From Nocardiopsis sp. TSRI0078 (GTDB lineage Bacteria > Actinomycetota > Actinomycetes > Streptosporangiales > Streptosporangiaceae): a stretch of 56,022 bases of DNA. The notes under the pieces are model-generated. The model was not told the DNA's origin. It searched no databases and was given only the letters and a program-made list of their open reading frames with translations. Positions 1 through 8,088 of the stretch are shown here, in pieces. The stretch covers positions 1-56,022 of the forward strand of contig NZ_LWLB01000013.1 of the NCBI RefSeq assembly GCF_001905145.1, read 5' to 3'. The position numbers and the translations under genes are program-made. Positions within the stretch are counted from its first letter, which is position 1. Each line of letters begins with the position of its first letter.

Positions 1-3
1 GGG

Positions 4-1386
4 GTGGTTCTGCGCAGTCGGCGCGAGCCTGTGACCTGCACTTTCAGGATGAAAAAGGCTCACTCTTTGTCTGAGCTGGAAGCAACCCTGCGACGTCTTG
101 TTGATTCGTCGTCCGTGGCAGTGACTTCAGGAGACCGCCTCGCTGGAAAGGTCGGAGCGGCGATCACCCGGGACGACGAGCGCCATAAGGAAAAGCAACA
201 GGAACCGCCGCGCCGGAAACCACGACTCGCCCCTCTTCCTCAGATGAAGAGGGCATCCGTCGGTGTGGCTCCTCTGAGCGTTTTCCATGCTCTGGGAAGG
301 GCGATCTCTCTGGACAGGCAGGGATCGGCCCGAGGACTCGCCGAGCACTGGGGCTGCCTGAAGTACGCGCTGGCACTGGACGGGAGCCAGAAGCAGGACC
401 ACATGACACTGTCAGCGGAGGGGCGGTCCACCCAGCGCCAGCACAAGACAGTCCAGGCCCACGAACTCGGCATCGGTTTCGGGGTCGCGGCTGTCGAGCA
501 CATCCTTCGGGAGCGCTATCGAGACCACCGTGTCTCCATCGTCCCCGCGGAAGTCGCCCTGCGTGCAGGATGGCCGCTGACGGGCCTGCGGTACCGTCCT
601 CGTTTCTTCGCCGAGGTGTGGCGGCCGGGGGAGCGGGCCAAGGTCTTCCCCGTCGTCTGCAAGGGGCACCACGGTCGTCAGAGTTCTTCGTATCCGCAAC
701 TGGCCTCCGCTTCGGCCCACGTGGAGGCGGTGCACATCGGCCCGTGGAACGAGACCCCAGCCCTGGTTCTGAGCACGGAACTGAGCATGAAGGGGTCGAT
801 CGTCGTACACGCGCTTGCCGCAGGCGGCGATGGGGGAGTCCTTCCGGCAGGGGAGGAGGAGTTGAACTCCTCGTCGCGTGACCTCTCCATGCCCCCTCAG
901 ATCACCAAACCTGCCGAGGGCGGTGCCCGCGAGGAAGGTCTGCCCGGCTTTCACGTGCTCCCTCAGCACACCGGGTGGTTCCGGACGGTCCTGGCCCGTA
1001 CGGACGCCGCCGGACTGGTGGCTTTCACCGGTGACAGCAGTGCCACCGCGCCCCACCTCACCAAGCATCAGGGGCGTGAGTACTACACGCGGCAGTCGCA
1101 TGCCGCCATCAGTAGTGTCCGAAACATAGAACACACGCTTCTCGATATCCCTTGTGTGGGAACCGAACACGTGTTCCGCCTCAACGGTGAACGCGTCGAG
1201 GCCTTCTCCGGACTCGCCGAAGACCTGTTCAACGCCCTTGCACAGGGCCGCGTGGACAAGTACCGGCGCGAAGTCGATGCCCAGTACGCGCGCCATCCCT
1301 ATGCGCGGTGGGACCGGTCCTGGGAGGGTGCGGTCTCTGTGCGGCCAGACGGGTCCGTGCTGGCGATTCGCCGCCTCAAACCCTAG
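4..1386 (+). CDS. Hypothetical protein, possible degenerate PD-(D/E)XK-like fold
   Basis: Unrecognised protein of 460 residues from a GTG at 4; the frame is open to the left edge, so it may be longer, and an internal ATG at 49 is an alternative start. The N-terminal 80 residues are charged and basic. A central segment (about residues 150-260) has a helix followed by FFAEVW, then a strand ending VVCKG and a conserved-looking run SASAHVEAVHIGPWNE. That order recalls the helix-acid-xK core of PD-(D/E)XK nucleases, but the acid normally before the lysine is missing, so a nuclease role is only a guess. The C-terminal third (GREYYTRQSHAA, HPYARWDRSW) resembles nothing I know. It stands alone, followed by two hairpins and a tRNA-Pro fragment, so it is best read as cargo at the end of an integrated element. 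The coding frame is convincing; the function is not known. Confidence 0.7.
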   Translation: MVLRSRREPVTCTFRMKKAHSLSELEATLRRLVDSSSVAVTSGDRLAGKVGAAITRDDERHKEKQQEPPRRKPRLAPLPQMKRASVGVAPLSVFHALGRAISLDRQGSARGLAEHWGCLKYALALDGSQKQDHMTLSAEGRSTQRQHKTVQAHELGIGFGVAAVEHILRERYRDHRVSIVPAEVALRAGWPLTGLRYRPRFFAEVWRPGERAKVFPVVCKGHHGRQSSSYPQLASASAHVEAVHIGPWNETPALVLSTELSMKGSIVVHALAAGGDGGVLPAGEEELNSSSRDLSMPPQITKPAEGGAREEGLPGFHVLPQHTGWFRTVLARTDAAGLVAFTGDSSATAPHLTKHQGREYYTRQSHAAISSVRNIEHTLLDIPCVGTEHVFRLNGERVEAFSGLAEDLFNALAQGRVDKYRREVDAQYARHPYARWDRSWEGAVSVRPDGSVLAIRRLKP

Positions 1387-1638
1387 AGACGCTGTCGGAG
1401 AGACAGGAAAACCTGTTGAGGGGCTCTGGCGGAGCAGCGCGGGTCTGGCAGGACGGGATCGCCCTGCAGGGAAGTCTGAGCGCCTTCCGCTCGGGCATTT
1501 CAGGGTGAGCAGGTGTGCCGGTGCCACTCAGTCGGCCTTGACCACCCCACCCGCTGCATGACACAGATCTCCACCAAGGCCCCTGCCCGCCACGTGGAAG
1601 ACGAGAGCGCCCTTGGTGGGGTGGAGGTGGGGTTGAAA

Positions 1639-1662
1639 GAGGGGCGCCCGTGGGCGCCCCTC
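1639..1662. terminator. 11-bp GC hairpin downstream of the 460-residue gene
   Basis: The arms at 1639-1649 and 1652-1662 pair perfectly (core GGGGCGCCC/GGGCGCCCC) with a two-base centre. There is no T run on either side. It is a strong hairpin in non-coding DNA, perhaps a terminator or an element-end structure. Confidence 0.45.
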
Positions 1663-1685
1663 AGTGACCGTTCCCGTTGTCTGAT

Positions 1686-1714
1686 GGCCGGGACTCGCGT
1701 CCTGGCCGGGGTTT
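1686..1714 (+). terminator. Rho-independent-like terminator, GGGGTTTT tail
   Basis: The arms at 1686-1694 and 1699-1707 form a 9-bp stem with one G-T pair around a TCGC loop, followed at once by GGGGTTTT on the plus strand. It probably ends transcription from the 460-residue gene before the tRNA remnant. Nothing else coding is visible between 1387 and 1911. Confidence 0.5.
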
Positions 1715-1760
1715 TCGTGTTGCTGAGCGACCTTCCCTGACTTCCAGCGGCTTGGTGCAG

Positions 1761-1807
1761 CTTGACTGGGGGTCAAGGGGTCGTGGGTTCAAATCCCGCC
1801 GTCCCGA
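1761..1807 (+). other. 3' half of tRNA-Pro(GGG): putative attachment site (attR/attL)
   Basis: The sequence folds as the 3' part of a tRNA. Anticodon stem CTTGA/TCAAG (1761-1765, 1773-1777) encloses the loop CTGGGGG with anticodon GGG. A five-base variable loop follows, then a T arm (1783-1799) with TTCAAAT loop, then the acceptor strand CGTCCCG plus discriminator A (1800-1807). The matching 5' acceptor strand CGGGACG and a proper D arm are absent in the 40 bases upstream, so no complete tRNA can form. A lone 3' tRNA half is the standard mark left by integration of an actinobacterial element (pSAM2-type elements use tRNA-Pro). By the usual geometry the element lies to the left and chromosome to the right. 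No integrase is in the window. Confidence 0.75.
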
Positions 1808-1911
1808 CAGAGAAGCAGCAGTTCGGCGAGGGGCTCACCTGATGGTGGGCCTCTTTCCGCGTTCCAGGTGGGGGCGGACGGGGGCCGCCCCTGGAGCAGG
1901 CCGTGGCTCCG

Positions 1912-2700
1912 TCACAGAGCGCGGACCGTGAGCACCAGCGGGGTTCGGACGCCGTGCTGCGCGCCGGCCTCGGCCAGGAACGCGGTCAGCCATCCCAGAG
2001 CGTCCAAGGACCACTCGGCGAGGGTTCCGTGGACGGTCGCGCGGTGGCGGCCGGGGCCGTTCCACAGGTGGTCGGCGATGCCGGGGACGAGCCCCGCGGC
2101 CGCGTCGGCGTCCCCTAGCGCGGGTGCGGTGTCGCACGAGAAGACGCGCTGCTCGAACGTGCGCATCCACGACAGCATCCGGGGCGCCGCGTCGACGATG
2201 GAGGGGGCCTGCCCGCCGTCCAGGGTGACCTGGATCCGTCGGGCCAGGTGCGGGTCGGTGCCGGCGAGCCAGTCGGCGTCCTGGAGCAGGCTCAGCACGG
2301 CCGGTGCGGCGGTGCGCCCCGCCGCGGCACGGATCGGCGCGGGCACGAGGATCTGCAGTGCGTGCAGGTCCAGGGTGCCGATCCGTGCCGCGACGTCGCC
2401 GATGCAGGACAGGAACGGCTGGGTCGGCAACGGCCGGTCGGCCGCCGACCCGGTCAGCGACACCTGGAACCAGAGCCTGCGTGTCAGCGGACCTGGGGTG
2501 TTCGCCTCGTCATCCTGGCCGGCGTCGTTCATGCCCCACAGACCGCCGTGGGCGTCGGGCGCGGCATCGGTGAGCCACGCCATCGCCGAGGACCGGGCGA
2601 AGAACAGGCTGTAGGCATCGGAGGAAGCGGTGCCCGGATCGCGCCGGGGGTGCACCGCGAGTTCTCCGTGGAGTGCCGCCAGCATCGTGTCCCCGCCCAT
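1912..2700 (-). CDS. Hypothetical protein, 262 aa
   Basis: The ATG start at 2700 has a clear ribosome binding site (GGAGG eight bases upstream), which supports the frame. The product is a soluble alpha/beta-like protein without signal peptide or membrane segment. It shows a central hydrophobic pattern (LDLHALQILVPAPIRA) and a tryptophan/leucine-rich end (WLTAFLAEAG). I do not recognise a family or catalytic motif. It is the first gene to the right of the tRNA-Pro remnant, so it probably belongs to the host chromosome flank. It is co-directional with the glycosidase genes but lies 134 bp beyond the GH127 stop, so membership in that operon is uncertain. Confidence 0.7.
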   Translation of the reverse strand: MGGDTMLAALHGELAVHPRRDPGTASSDAYSLFFARSSAMAWLTDAAPDAHGGLWGMNDAGQDDEANTPGPLTRRLWFQVSLTGSAADRPLPTQPFLSCIGDVAARIGTLDLHALQILVPAPIRAAAGRTAAPAVLSLLQDADWLAGTDPHLARRIQVTLDGGQAPSIVDAAPRMLSWMRTFEQRVFSCDTAPALGDADAAAGLVPGIADHLWNGPGRHRATVHGTLAEWSLDALGWLTAFLAEAGAQHGVRTPLVLTVRAL

Positions 2701-2834
2701 GCCCGGTACCTCCTTCGGATTCCCTCAGTGCTCGCAGTCGGTGCCGCGGGTGTTGGTGAGTATGCCCGGACGTCGATCACCCCGGCCGGGCCCGCGCCGG
2801 CTCCGCGGCGTCGCGTGGGGACGACTTGTTTAAT

Positions 2835-4820
2835 CTACGTCGTAAAGGCAGTCGGGCATGAAGAATCCGGAAGATGGTAGGAGGCCACCGGCAGCCAGAC
2901 CCGCATGGCGGTCGGTCCGCGCTCGGCCCACTGGTGGTACGGGGAGAGCGTGAACCCGGCGGCGATGGCGCCGCCGTCCCCCGCCTCGGCCCGCCCGCCG
3001 TACGGCCAGGTTCCCCCGCGGTCCGTCCCGGCGCCGGCCAGACCGCGGACCAGGACGCGGCCGTCCCGCTCCACGGGCGGCACGGAGGTGTCGACCAGGA
3101 CACCGTCGAGGTCGACGCCCGTGGGCAGGTCGACCGACTCCGCGCAGTACACGAGTGGGCCCCGCTCCACGGCCACGCAGCCGCGGACGGCGTCGATCCG
3201 GGGATCGGGCCAGGTGAAGCGCGGTTCCATCGGAAGGCGGAGGCGGATCTCCTCGCCCGCGGCGAACTCCCGGTCGACGACCGCGAGCCCGGGTTCCACC
3301 CGGCGGTGCCTTCCGCCCTCCTCCAGCACCGCGTCCCCGGCCCACGACGGCACCCGCATCCGCAGGACCGCCACTCCCGGCGGCGGGTCCGTGACGCGGA
3401 CGGTGACGAGTCCGTCGTACGGGTACCCGGTCTCGACCTCCACGCCGAGGACCCGGCCCCCGCCCAGATCCGCGGTGATCCGCGCGGTGGCGTACTGCAG
3501 CAGGGTCAGTCCACCCTCCCCGACACCGGCGGCGTAGGCGTGCCACGTGGCGAGGGTGCGGGCGATGTTCGTGGGGCAGCACGACACGTCGAACCACGGT
3601 GCCCGGACGCCGCTCTCCGCGCGCGGGCTGACGGCGCCGGGGTCCGGCGCACCCGCCGCCGCGACACGCTGGTGCAGGGGGTTGGCGTAGAAGAACGCCC
3701 GGCCGTCGGCGCTCGGCGCGGCCGCCACCACGTTGAAGAACGTCCGCTCGATCAGATCGGCGTAGCGCACGTCGCCGGTGGCCAGGTACAGCCGCCACGA
3801 CACCATGACCGAGGCGATCCCGGCGCAGCTCTCGCAGTAGGCGCGGTCCGGGGGCAGTTCCCAGTCCTCGCCGAAGCCCTCGTCCTGGTGGCGCGAGCCC
3901 ATGCCTCCGGTGACGTGGGTGCGCCGGGCCACCGTGTGCTCCCACTGGCCCTCGACGGCCGCCAGGAGTTCCCGGTCGTCGTACTCGGCCGCCACGTCCA
4001 CGGCCGCCGCCGAGAGGTAGAGGGCGCGGACGGCGTGGCCGCGCCAGGCGTGCGCGGAGCGGACCGGCACGTCGTCCTGGAAGTAGGGGCTGCCCAGGGG
4101 GACCCGGTCCCCGCGCAGGGTGCCGTGTCCGCGCCGTTCGAGGAAGATCCGGGCCTGTTCGACGTAGCGCTCCTCGCCGAGCGCGCGGCCCAGCTCCACC
4201 AGCGCGGCCTCGATCTCCGGGTGTCCGCACAGGCCCTGTACCCCGTCGGCGCCGAAGGTGTCGCAGACGTGGTCGGCGGCCCGCCGGGCGATCTCCACCA
4301 GAGCGTCCGGTCCCGTGGTGCGCAGTCTGGCCACCGCCGCCTGCAGCAGGTGCCCGGTGCAGTACAGCTCGTGCCCCGTTTCGAGGTCGCCGTACCTGGG
4401 CGGCCGGCCCGCGTGCCCGTAGCAGGTGTTGAGGTAGCCGTCGTCGTCCTGGGCGCGGCCGACGCGGTCGGTGAGCCGGCGCACGGCCTCGTCCACCTCG
4501 GGACGGCCGGTCCTGCCGTACTCCCAGCACAGGGCTTCGAGGAGTTTGTAGACCTCGGAGTCGGAGAAGCACCAGCCGGGCCGGTCCGGGCCCGTCGTGC
4601 CCTCGGCGACACGGTCGAAGTTGGCCAGCCAGCCCAGCCGCTCCATCCACTCCTCGCAGTGCCGGAGCGTCGCGGAGGCGTTGGTCTCCTGCCTCCTTCC
4701 CCAGAACCCGGGCCCCAGGGTGATCTCGCCGAGGCCGAGCGGGCGGAGCCGGCCACGGGACGGGACGACCGGGCGCCCGCCCGTGGGATCGCTCGGGGCG
4801 GCTGCCTCGTGGTCGGTCAC
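2835..4820 (-). CDS. GH127 family beta-L-arabinofuranosidase-like hydrolase (DUF1680)
   Basis: The 661-residue protein starts at a GTG with GAGGAG five to seven bases upstream. The family cleaves beta-L-arabinofuranosyl disaccharides and related plant or hydroxyproline-linked glycans using a zinc-activated cysteine nucleophile. The diagnostic residues are visible: YCESC near residue 328, supplying the Glu and Cys zinc ligands, and DVSCCPTN near residue 414, whose paired cysteines hold the zinc and the nucleophile. The length and the N-terminal (alpha/alpha)6-barrel pattern (CWEYGRTGRPEVDE, YGHAGRPPRYGD) fit the family. No signal peptide is seen, so it is cytoplasmic. It lies 115 bp downstream of the GH-A glycosidase on the same strand and may share its LacI-type promoter. 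The exact substrate within GH127/DUF1680 cannot be read from the sequence. Confidence 0.9.
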   Translation of the reverse strand: MTDHEAAAPSDPTGGRPVVPSRGRLRPLGLGEITLGPGFWGRRQETNASATLRHCEEWMERLGWLANFDRVAEGTTGPDRPGWCFSDSEVYKLLEALCWEYGRTGRPEVDEAVRRLTDRVGRAQDDDGYLNTCYGHAGRPPRYGDLETGHELYCTGHLLQAAVARLRTTGPDALVEIARRAADHVCDTFGADGVQGLCGHPEIEAALVELGRALGEERYVEQARIFLERRGHGTLRGDRVPLGSPYFQDDVPVRSAHAWRGHAVRALYLSAAAVDVAAEYDDRELLAAVEGQWEHTVARRTHVTGGMGSRHQDEGFGEDWELPPDRAYCESCAGIASVMVSWRLYLATGDVRYADLIERTFFNVVAAAPSADGRAFFYANPLHQRVAAAGAPDPGAVSPRAESGVRAPWFDVSCCPTNIARTLATWHAYAAGVGEGGLTLLQYATARITADLGGGRVLGVEVETGYPYDGLVTVRVTDPPPGVAVLRMRVPSWAGDAVLEEGGRHRRVEPGLAVVDREFAAGEEIRLRLPMEPRFTWPDPRIDAVRGCVAVERGPLVYCAESVDLPTGVDLDGVLVDTSVPPVERDGRVLVRGLAGAGTDRGGTWPYGGRAEAGDGGAIAAGFTLSPYHQWAERGPTAMRVWLPVASYHLPDSSCPTAFTT

Positions 4821-4935
4821 ACGTGCTCCTCGTGGTCGTGCGGTCGGCCCGGAGGTCCGGTGCCTTCGGCGTGACGGTGTCCGGTGGCGCCGCCCTCCTG
4901 CGCGGCGAGCGGCGCCTGGTCGGCCGGGACGGTCC

Positions 4936-7683
4936 TCACGGCCGTCCCAGAGGACCGCTGGCGAACTCGGTGAGGGTGATGTTGTCGATCACCGGGGCGT
5001 ACGGGGACCGCAGCAGGAAGTCCGGCCAGGTGTGCGAGGCGTAGGTCCCGCCGTCGAGGCCGGGCCGCTCCTCGGCGGAGAACGTGATGGTGTTCGCCCC
5101 CCTCGCCAGTTCCACCGGTACGGTCAGAACCCGGAAGTCGTTCTCGTGGAACGACGGCGGGAACAGGACGGTCCCGGGCTCCGCGCCGTTGACCGAGACG
5201 TCGGCGTGCCGTGCGACCGGGTTGGGGTTGTAGTGCGTCGTCGGCGACGTCTCCGGGTTGGAGTACCGGATGCGCATGGCGTGGGTGCCGGCCCCGCGGG
5301 CCTGGACGTCGAAGGTGAGCGTGTTCGTGTTCCCCGGTTCGCCGCCGATGCCGGTGACCGCGGTCCCGGTACTGGCCAGGGAGAGCTCCGCGGCCTCCGC
5401 GGTGCCGTCGGTCCGGGCCTCCTCGGCCTGGTAGGTCTTTGACGCCAGGTGCCCGCTGGTCGGGGTGATGTCGATGCGGTCGACCAGCAGGGCGGGCCCC
5501 GTGCCGGTGAGGGTGACCTTGTTGATCCCGCCGGAGAGGGAGACCGCCACCGAGGTCGGACCGGGTCCGACGCGCAGGATGGCGCGCCCGTTGACGGCGA
5601 GGTCGGCCCGGCCGCCCCCGAGGGTGCGCACGTCGATGGTGGCCTCGGCGTCATCGGCCGAGTAGGCCCAGAAGGTCACGGTGTCGTCGGAGCCGAGCTC
5701 CACCGCGCCCGCCCCGGACGTGCCGCTCCACCGGAGCCGCGGGTCCCGGTAGACCGGCGTGGCGCCGTCCAGCTGAGCCAGTTCGGCCTGGTAGACGGCG
5801 GTGGCCGCGTCCGGGGCGGGCAGGGCCAGGGTGATGCGGTCGATGATCGCGTCGCCCCGGGTGGCACCGGATCCGTCGAGGCTGCGCGCGGCGAGGCTGA
5901 TGACGTTCTCGCCCGCCTCCAGTTCGACGGTGGTCCCGGTCCGGTCCCAGACCACCCACTTGTACGCGAGCGGCAGGAGGAGCTCCTGCTCGGCCGCGCC
6001 GTTGACCCGGAGGAAGACGTTGGTGGGACCCTGCTCCCGGACGAGGTCGTGGGTGTGGAGCGAGTTGGCGAAGACGCTCAGGTCGTAGGCGCCCGCCTCG
6101 GGCACGTCGACGGTGAAGTCGAGGACGCCGTCCGACCCGGTCCGCAGTCCGCCGACGTCGTATCCGCCGGAGGTGTGGGACTTCGAGACGTCCGACGGCG
6201 ACCCCTCCGGGCCGTTGCGGCTGTAGCCGCTGCCGGTGTACTCGGCGTCCTCAGCCTCGAACGAGCCGGTCCACAGGTTCGGCGGGGTCTCCGCGGGAGT
6301 GCCGTCGCCGGCCGGGGTGAGGACGACCTCGTACGCCGACGCCTCCCTGAGCTCGGGGAGGGGACCGCCGAAGTCGAGGGCGACGGAGCCGTCCCGGACC
6401 GGGAGGACCTGTTCGGTGACGAGTTCGGGCGGGCCCGAGTCGCCGAGCTGCCCGGTCCAGGGGATCTCCCGCACCCACGCGTGGACCTCGGTGCCGAGGA
6501 CCTCCTCCGGGACGTTCTCGAACTCGATCCGCGCCGCCCCGCCGGCGCCGCCGAACAGCGCGCGGACCCGGGCCTGCTCCTCGTCGAGCGCGGCGAGGCC
6601 CTGGAGCGTGTAGTCCGTCCCGGGGGAGGGCGGGGTCACCTCGACGGTGTGCCCCGTCATCCTGCTGTAGGAGTTGTACAGCCACCACTGGCCGTTGGCC
6701 CGGTTGGCCTCGACGGAGGAGTCGGAGAGGTTGCCGTTGATGTTCCAGAAGGCGATCATCGCGTCGACCTTCGACTCCTCGATCGCCGACATCCACTGGA
6801 CCATCTGGCCGGGCACGGAGGTGTGGTAGTTGAACGCGTACTCGTTGATGTTGACCGGAAGGACGGTCCCCTCGTACTCCGTGCCGGAGAAGGCCTCCTC
6901 CTCCCACCGGCGGTAGCGCGCGACGGAGGTCCGGACCTGCGCGGGGTGGCTGAGCTCGTGCCAGGTGATGACGTCCGGGACCGTGCCGGCCTTCGCGGTG
7001 TGTTCGAGGAAGCCCCTGACCTGGGGGTGGAGGATGCTCGTGTTCGGTCCGGAGATCCGGACACCGCCCAGCCCCTCCCTGATCACCGCGTGTGCCCGGT
7101 CCCAGGCGCGGAAGTAGCCGGCGGGGTCGTCGAGCCAGCTGGTGCCGTCGTAGCTCCACTCGCCGGTGCCGAACATGTTCCCCTCGGGCTCGTTGAACGG
7201 CTCGATGACGATGTTGTCCAGGTACTCGGGGGCCAGCCGCCGGATCTGGTCGAGCTGGCTCCGGAGCACGCCCATGTAGTGCGAGAGCCGCTCTTCGGGG
7301 GTCTCGCCCGGCCACTGGTAGGGGAAGCCGCGGTAGTGGTCCGTGGTGCGGACGTAGACGTCGCCGCCCGTCGCGTCGGCCAGCGGTCCGACGACCTCCA
7401 GGGCGTCCGAGCCGGGGTGCTGGGCACCGTCCTGGCCCTTGGTGGCCACGGTGCGCACCCCCATGCCCTCGATGATGTTGGCGGTCGGCAGCCCGGGGCC
7501 GTAGAGGCCGTAGAGCGAGCCGGCGGCGCCCCCGTGGAAGGCCCCGGTGTCGGTGCCCAGGTCGATGGAGAGCCATCCGCCCCGGGGCGTGGTGGCCGAC
7601 GCGGTCACGGGCCGCTCCCCGCCCGTGACGGCTGCTGCCGGGACCGTGCTGTCGGACGGGCGTCCTGGCCTCGGTGGCGGCAT
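4936..7683 (-). CDS. Clan GH-A (GH39-like) glycoside hydrolase with carbohydrate-binding-like modules
   Basis: I chose the ATG at 7683 because AGGAG sits eight bases upstream; the same frame could start at 7767. The N-terminal TIM barrel (to about residue 375) shows the acid/base motif IEPFNEPEGN and the nucleophile strand VNINEYAFN, typical of clan GH-A retaining enzymes such as GH39. Three beta-sandwich modules follow, each opening with an acidic motif like those of CBM6/CBM35 domains (FEAEDAEY, YQAELAQL, YQAEEART). Such multi-module enzymes normally act on polysaccharide outside the cell, yet neither start gives a convincing hydrophobic signal peptide. The gene precedes GH127 and sits behind a LacI-type operator, so it is likely induced by a plant oligosaccharide. 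Family placement within GH-A is by eye and uncertain. Confidence 0.85.
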   Translation of the reverse strand: MPPPRPGRPSDSTVPAAAVTGGERPVTASATTPRGGWLSIDLGTDTGAFHGGAAGSLYGLYGPGLPTANIIEGMGVRTVATKGQDGAQHPGSDALEVVGPLADATGGDVYVRTTDHYRGFPYQWPGETPEERLSHYMGVLRSQLDQIRRLAPEYLDNIVIEPFNEPEGNMFGTGEWSYDGTSWLDDPAGYFRAWDRAHAVIREGLGGVRISGPNTSILHPQVRGFLEHTAKAGTVPDVITWHELSHPAQVRTSVARYRRWEEEAFSGTEYEGTVLPVNINEYAFNYHTSVPGQMVQWMSAIEESKVDAMIAFWNINGNLSDSSVEANRANGQWWLYNSYSRMTGHTVEVTPPSPGTDYTLQGLAALDEEQARVRALFGGAGGAARIEFENVPEEVLGTEVHAWVREIPWTGQLGDSGPPELVTEQVLPVRDGSVALDFGGPLPELREASAYEVVLTPAGDGTPAETPPNLWTGSFEAEDAEYTGSGYSRNGPEGSPSDVSKSHTSGGYDVGGLRTGSDGVLDFTVDVPEAGAYDLSVFANSLHTHDLVREQGPTNVFLRVNGAAEQELLLPLAYKWVVWDRTGTTVELEAGENVISLAARSLDGSGATRGDAIIDRITLALPAPDAATAVYQAELAQLDGATPVYRDPRLRWSGTSGAGAVELGSDDTVTFWAYSADDAEATIDVRTLGGGRADLAVNGRAILRVGPGPTSVAVSLSGGINKVTLTGTGPALLVDRIDITPTSGHLASKTYQAEEARTDGTAEAAELSLASTGTAVTGIGGEPGNTNTLTFDVQARGAGTHAMRIRYSNPETSPTTHYNPNPVARHADVSVNGAEPGTVLFPPSFHENDFRVLTVPVELARGANTITFSAEERPGLDGGTYASHTWPDFLLRSPYAPVIDNITLTEFASGPLGRP

Positions 7684-7864
7684 CCTCGCTGCTCCTGACT
7701 CATCGCTTGCGGTGGGTCCCGTGTCCTCGCCCGGCAGGCGTGCGGGGACGCGTCCCTCCTCGCCCACGTCGTGGGCGTCGAACCGGTCCGGCGGACGGCC
7801 TGTCGGACCCCTCGCCGTCCCGGTCGTGTGCCCGGTGCGCGGAGTCCGTGTCCGTGGCGCTCAG

Positions 7865-7891
7865 TGTTAGCGCTCACATAACGTCGGTCAA
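7865..7891 (-). promoter_or_regulatory. LacI-type operator overlapping a promoter for the GH-A/GH127 genes
   Basis: TGTTAGCGCTCACA at 7865-7878 is a 14-bp palindrome with one mismatched pair, centred on AGCGCT as in many LacI-family operators. On the minus strand, TTGACC (7886-7891) and TAACAC are about 16 bases apart, and the operator covers the spacer and -10 of that candidate promoter. This is a classic repression layout. It lies about 180 bases upstream of the glycosidase start. The rest of 7684-8088 has no gene. Confidence 0.65.
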
Positions 7892-7992
7892 CCCCGGTTC
7901 GGCGACTCTTTACTCATCTGCGACCTTCGGGGGCGGGCGAGTCGGGCCGGGGCGAGGGCATCGAGCCGCCGACCGCCGGGCCCCTGCGTGCC

Positions 7993-8010
7993 CCGGGCGG
8001 CCCCGCCCGG
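7993..8010. terminator. 8-bp GC hairpin past the L,D-transpeptidase gene
   Basis: The arms CCGGGCGG (7993-8000) and CCGCCCGG (8003-8010) are perfect with a CC centre. It sits about 80 bases beyond the transpeptidase stop on the minus strand. There is no T run, so terminator function is only plausible. Confidence 0.3.
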
Positions 8011-8088
8011 CCACCGGGCACAGGGGCGTGCGGCGTGGCGCGGGACCGGGACCCGCGGGACGGCGGGCCCCGACAGGTACGGGCCGCC

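Noticed and set aside
1735..1760. A complete tRNA-Pro gene at the left end
   Set aside because: The bases before 1761 cannot form the 5' acceptor strand or D arm, so only the 3' half is present.
5449..7698. Open frame of 749 codons antisense to the GH-A glycosidase
   Set aside because: Shadow; the minus-strand frame has the GH-A catalytic motifs and the ribosome binding site.
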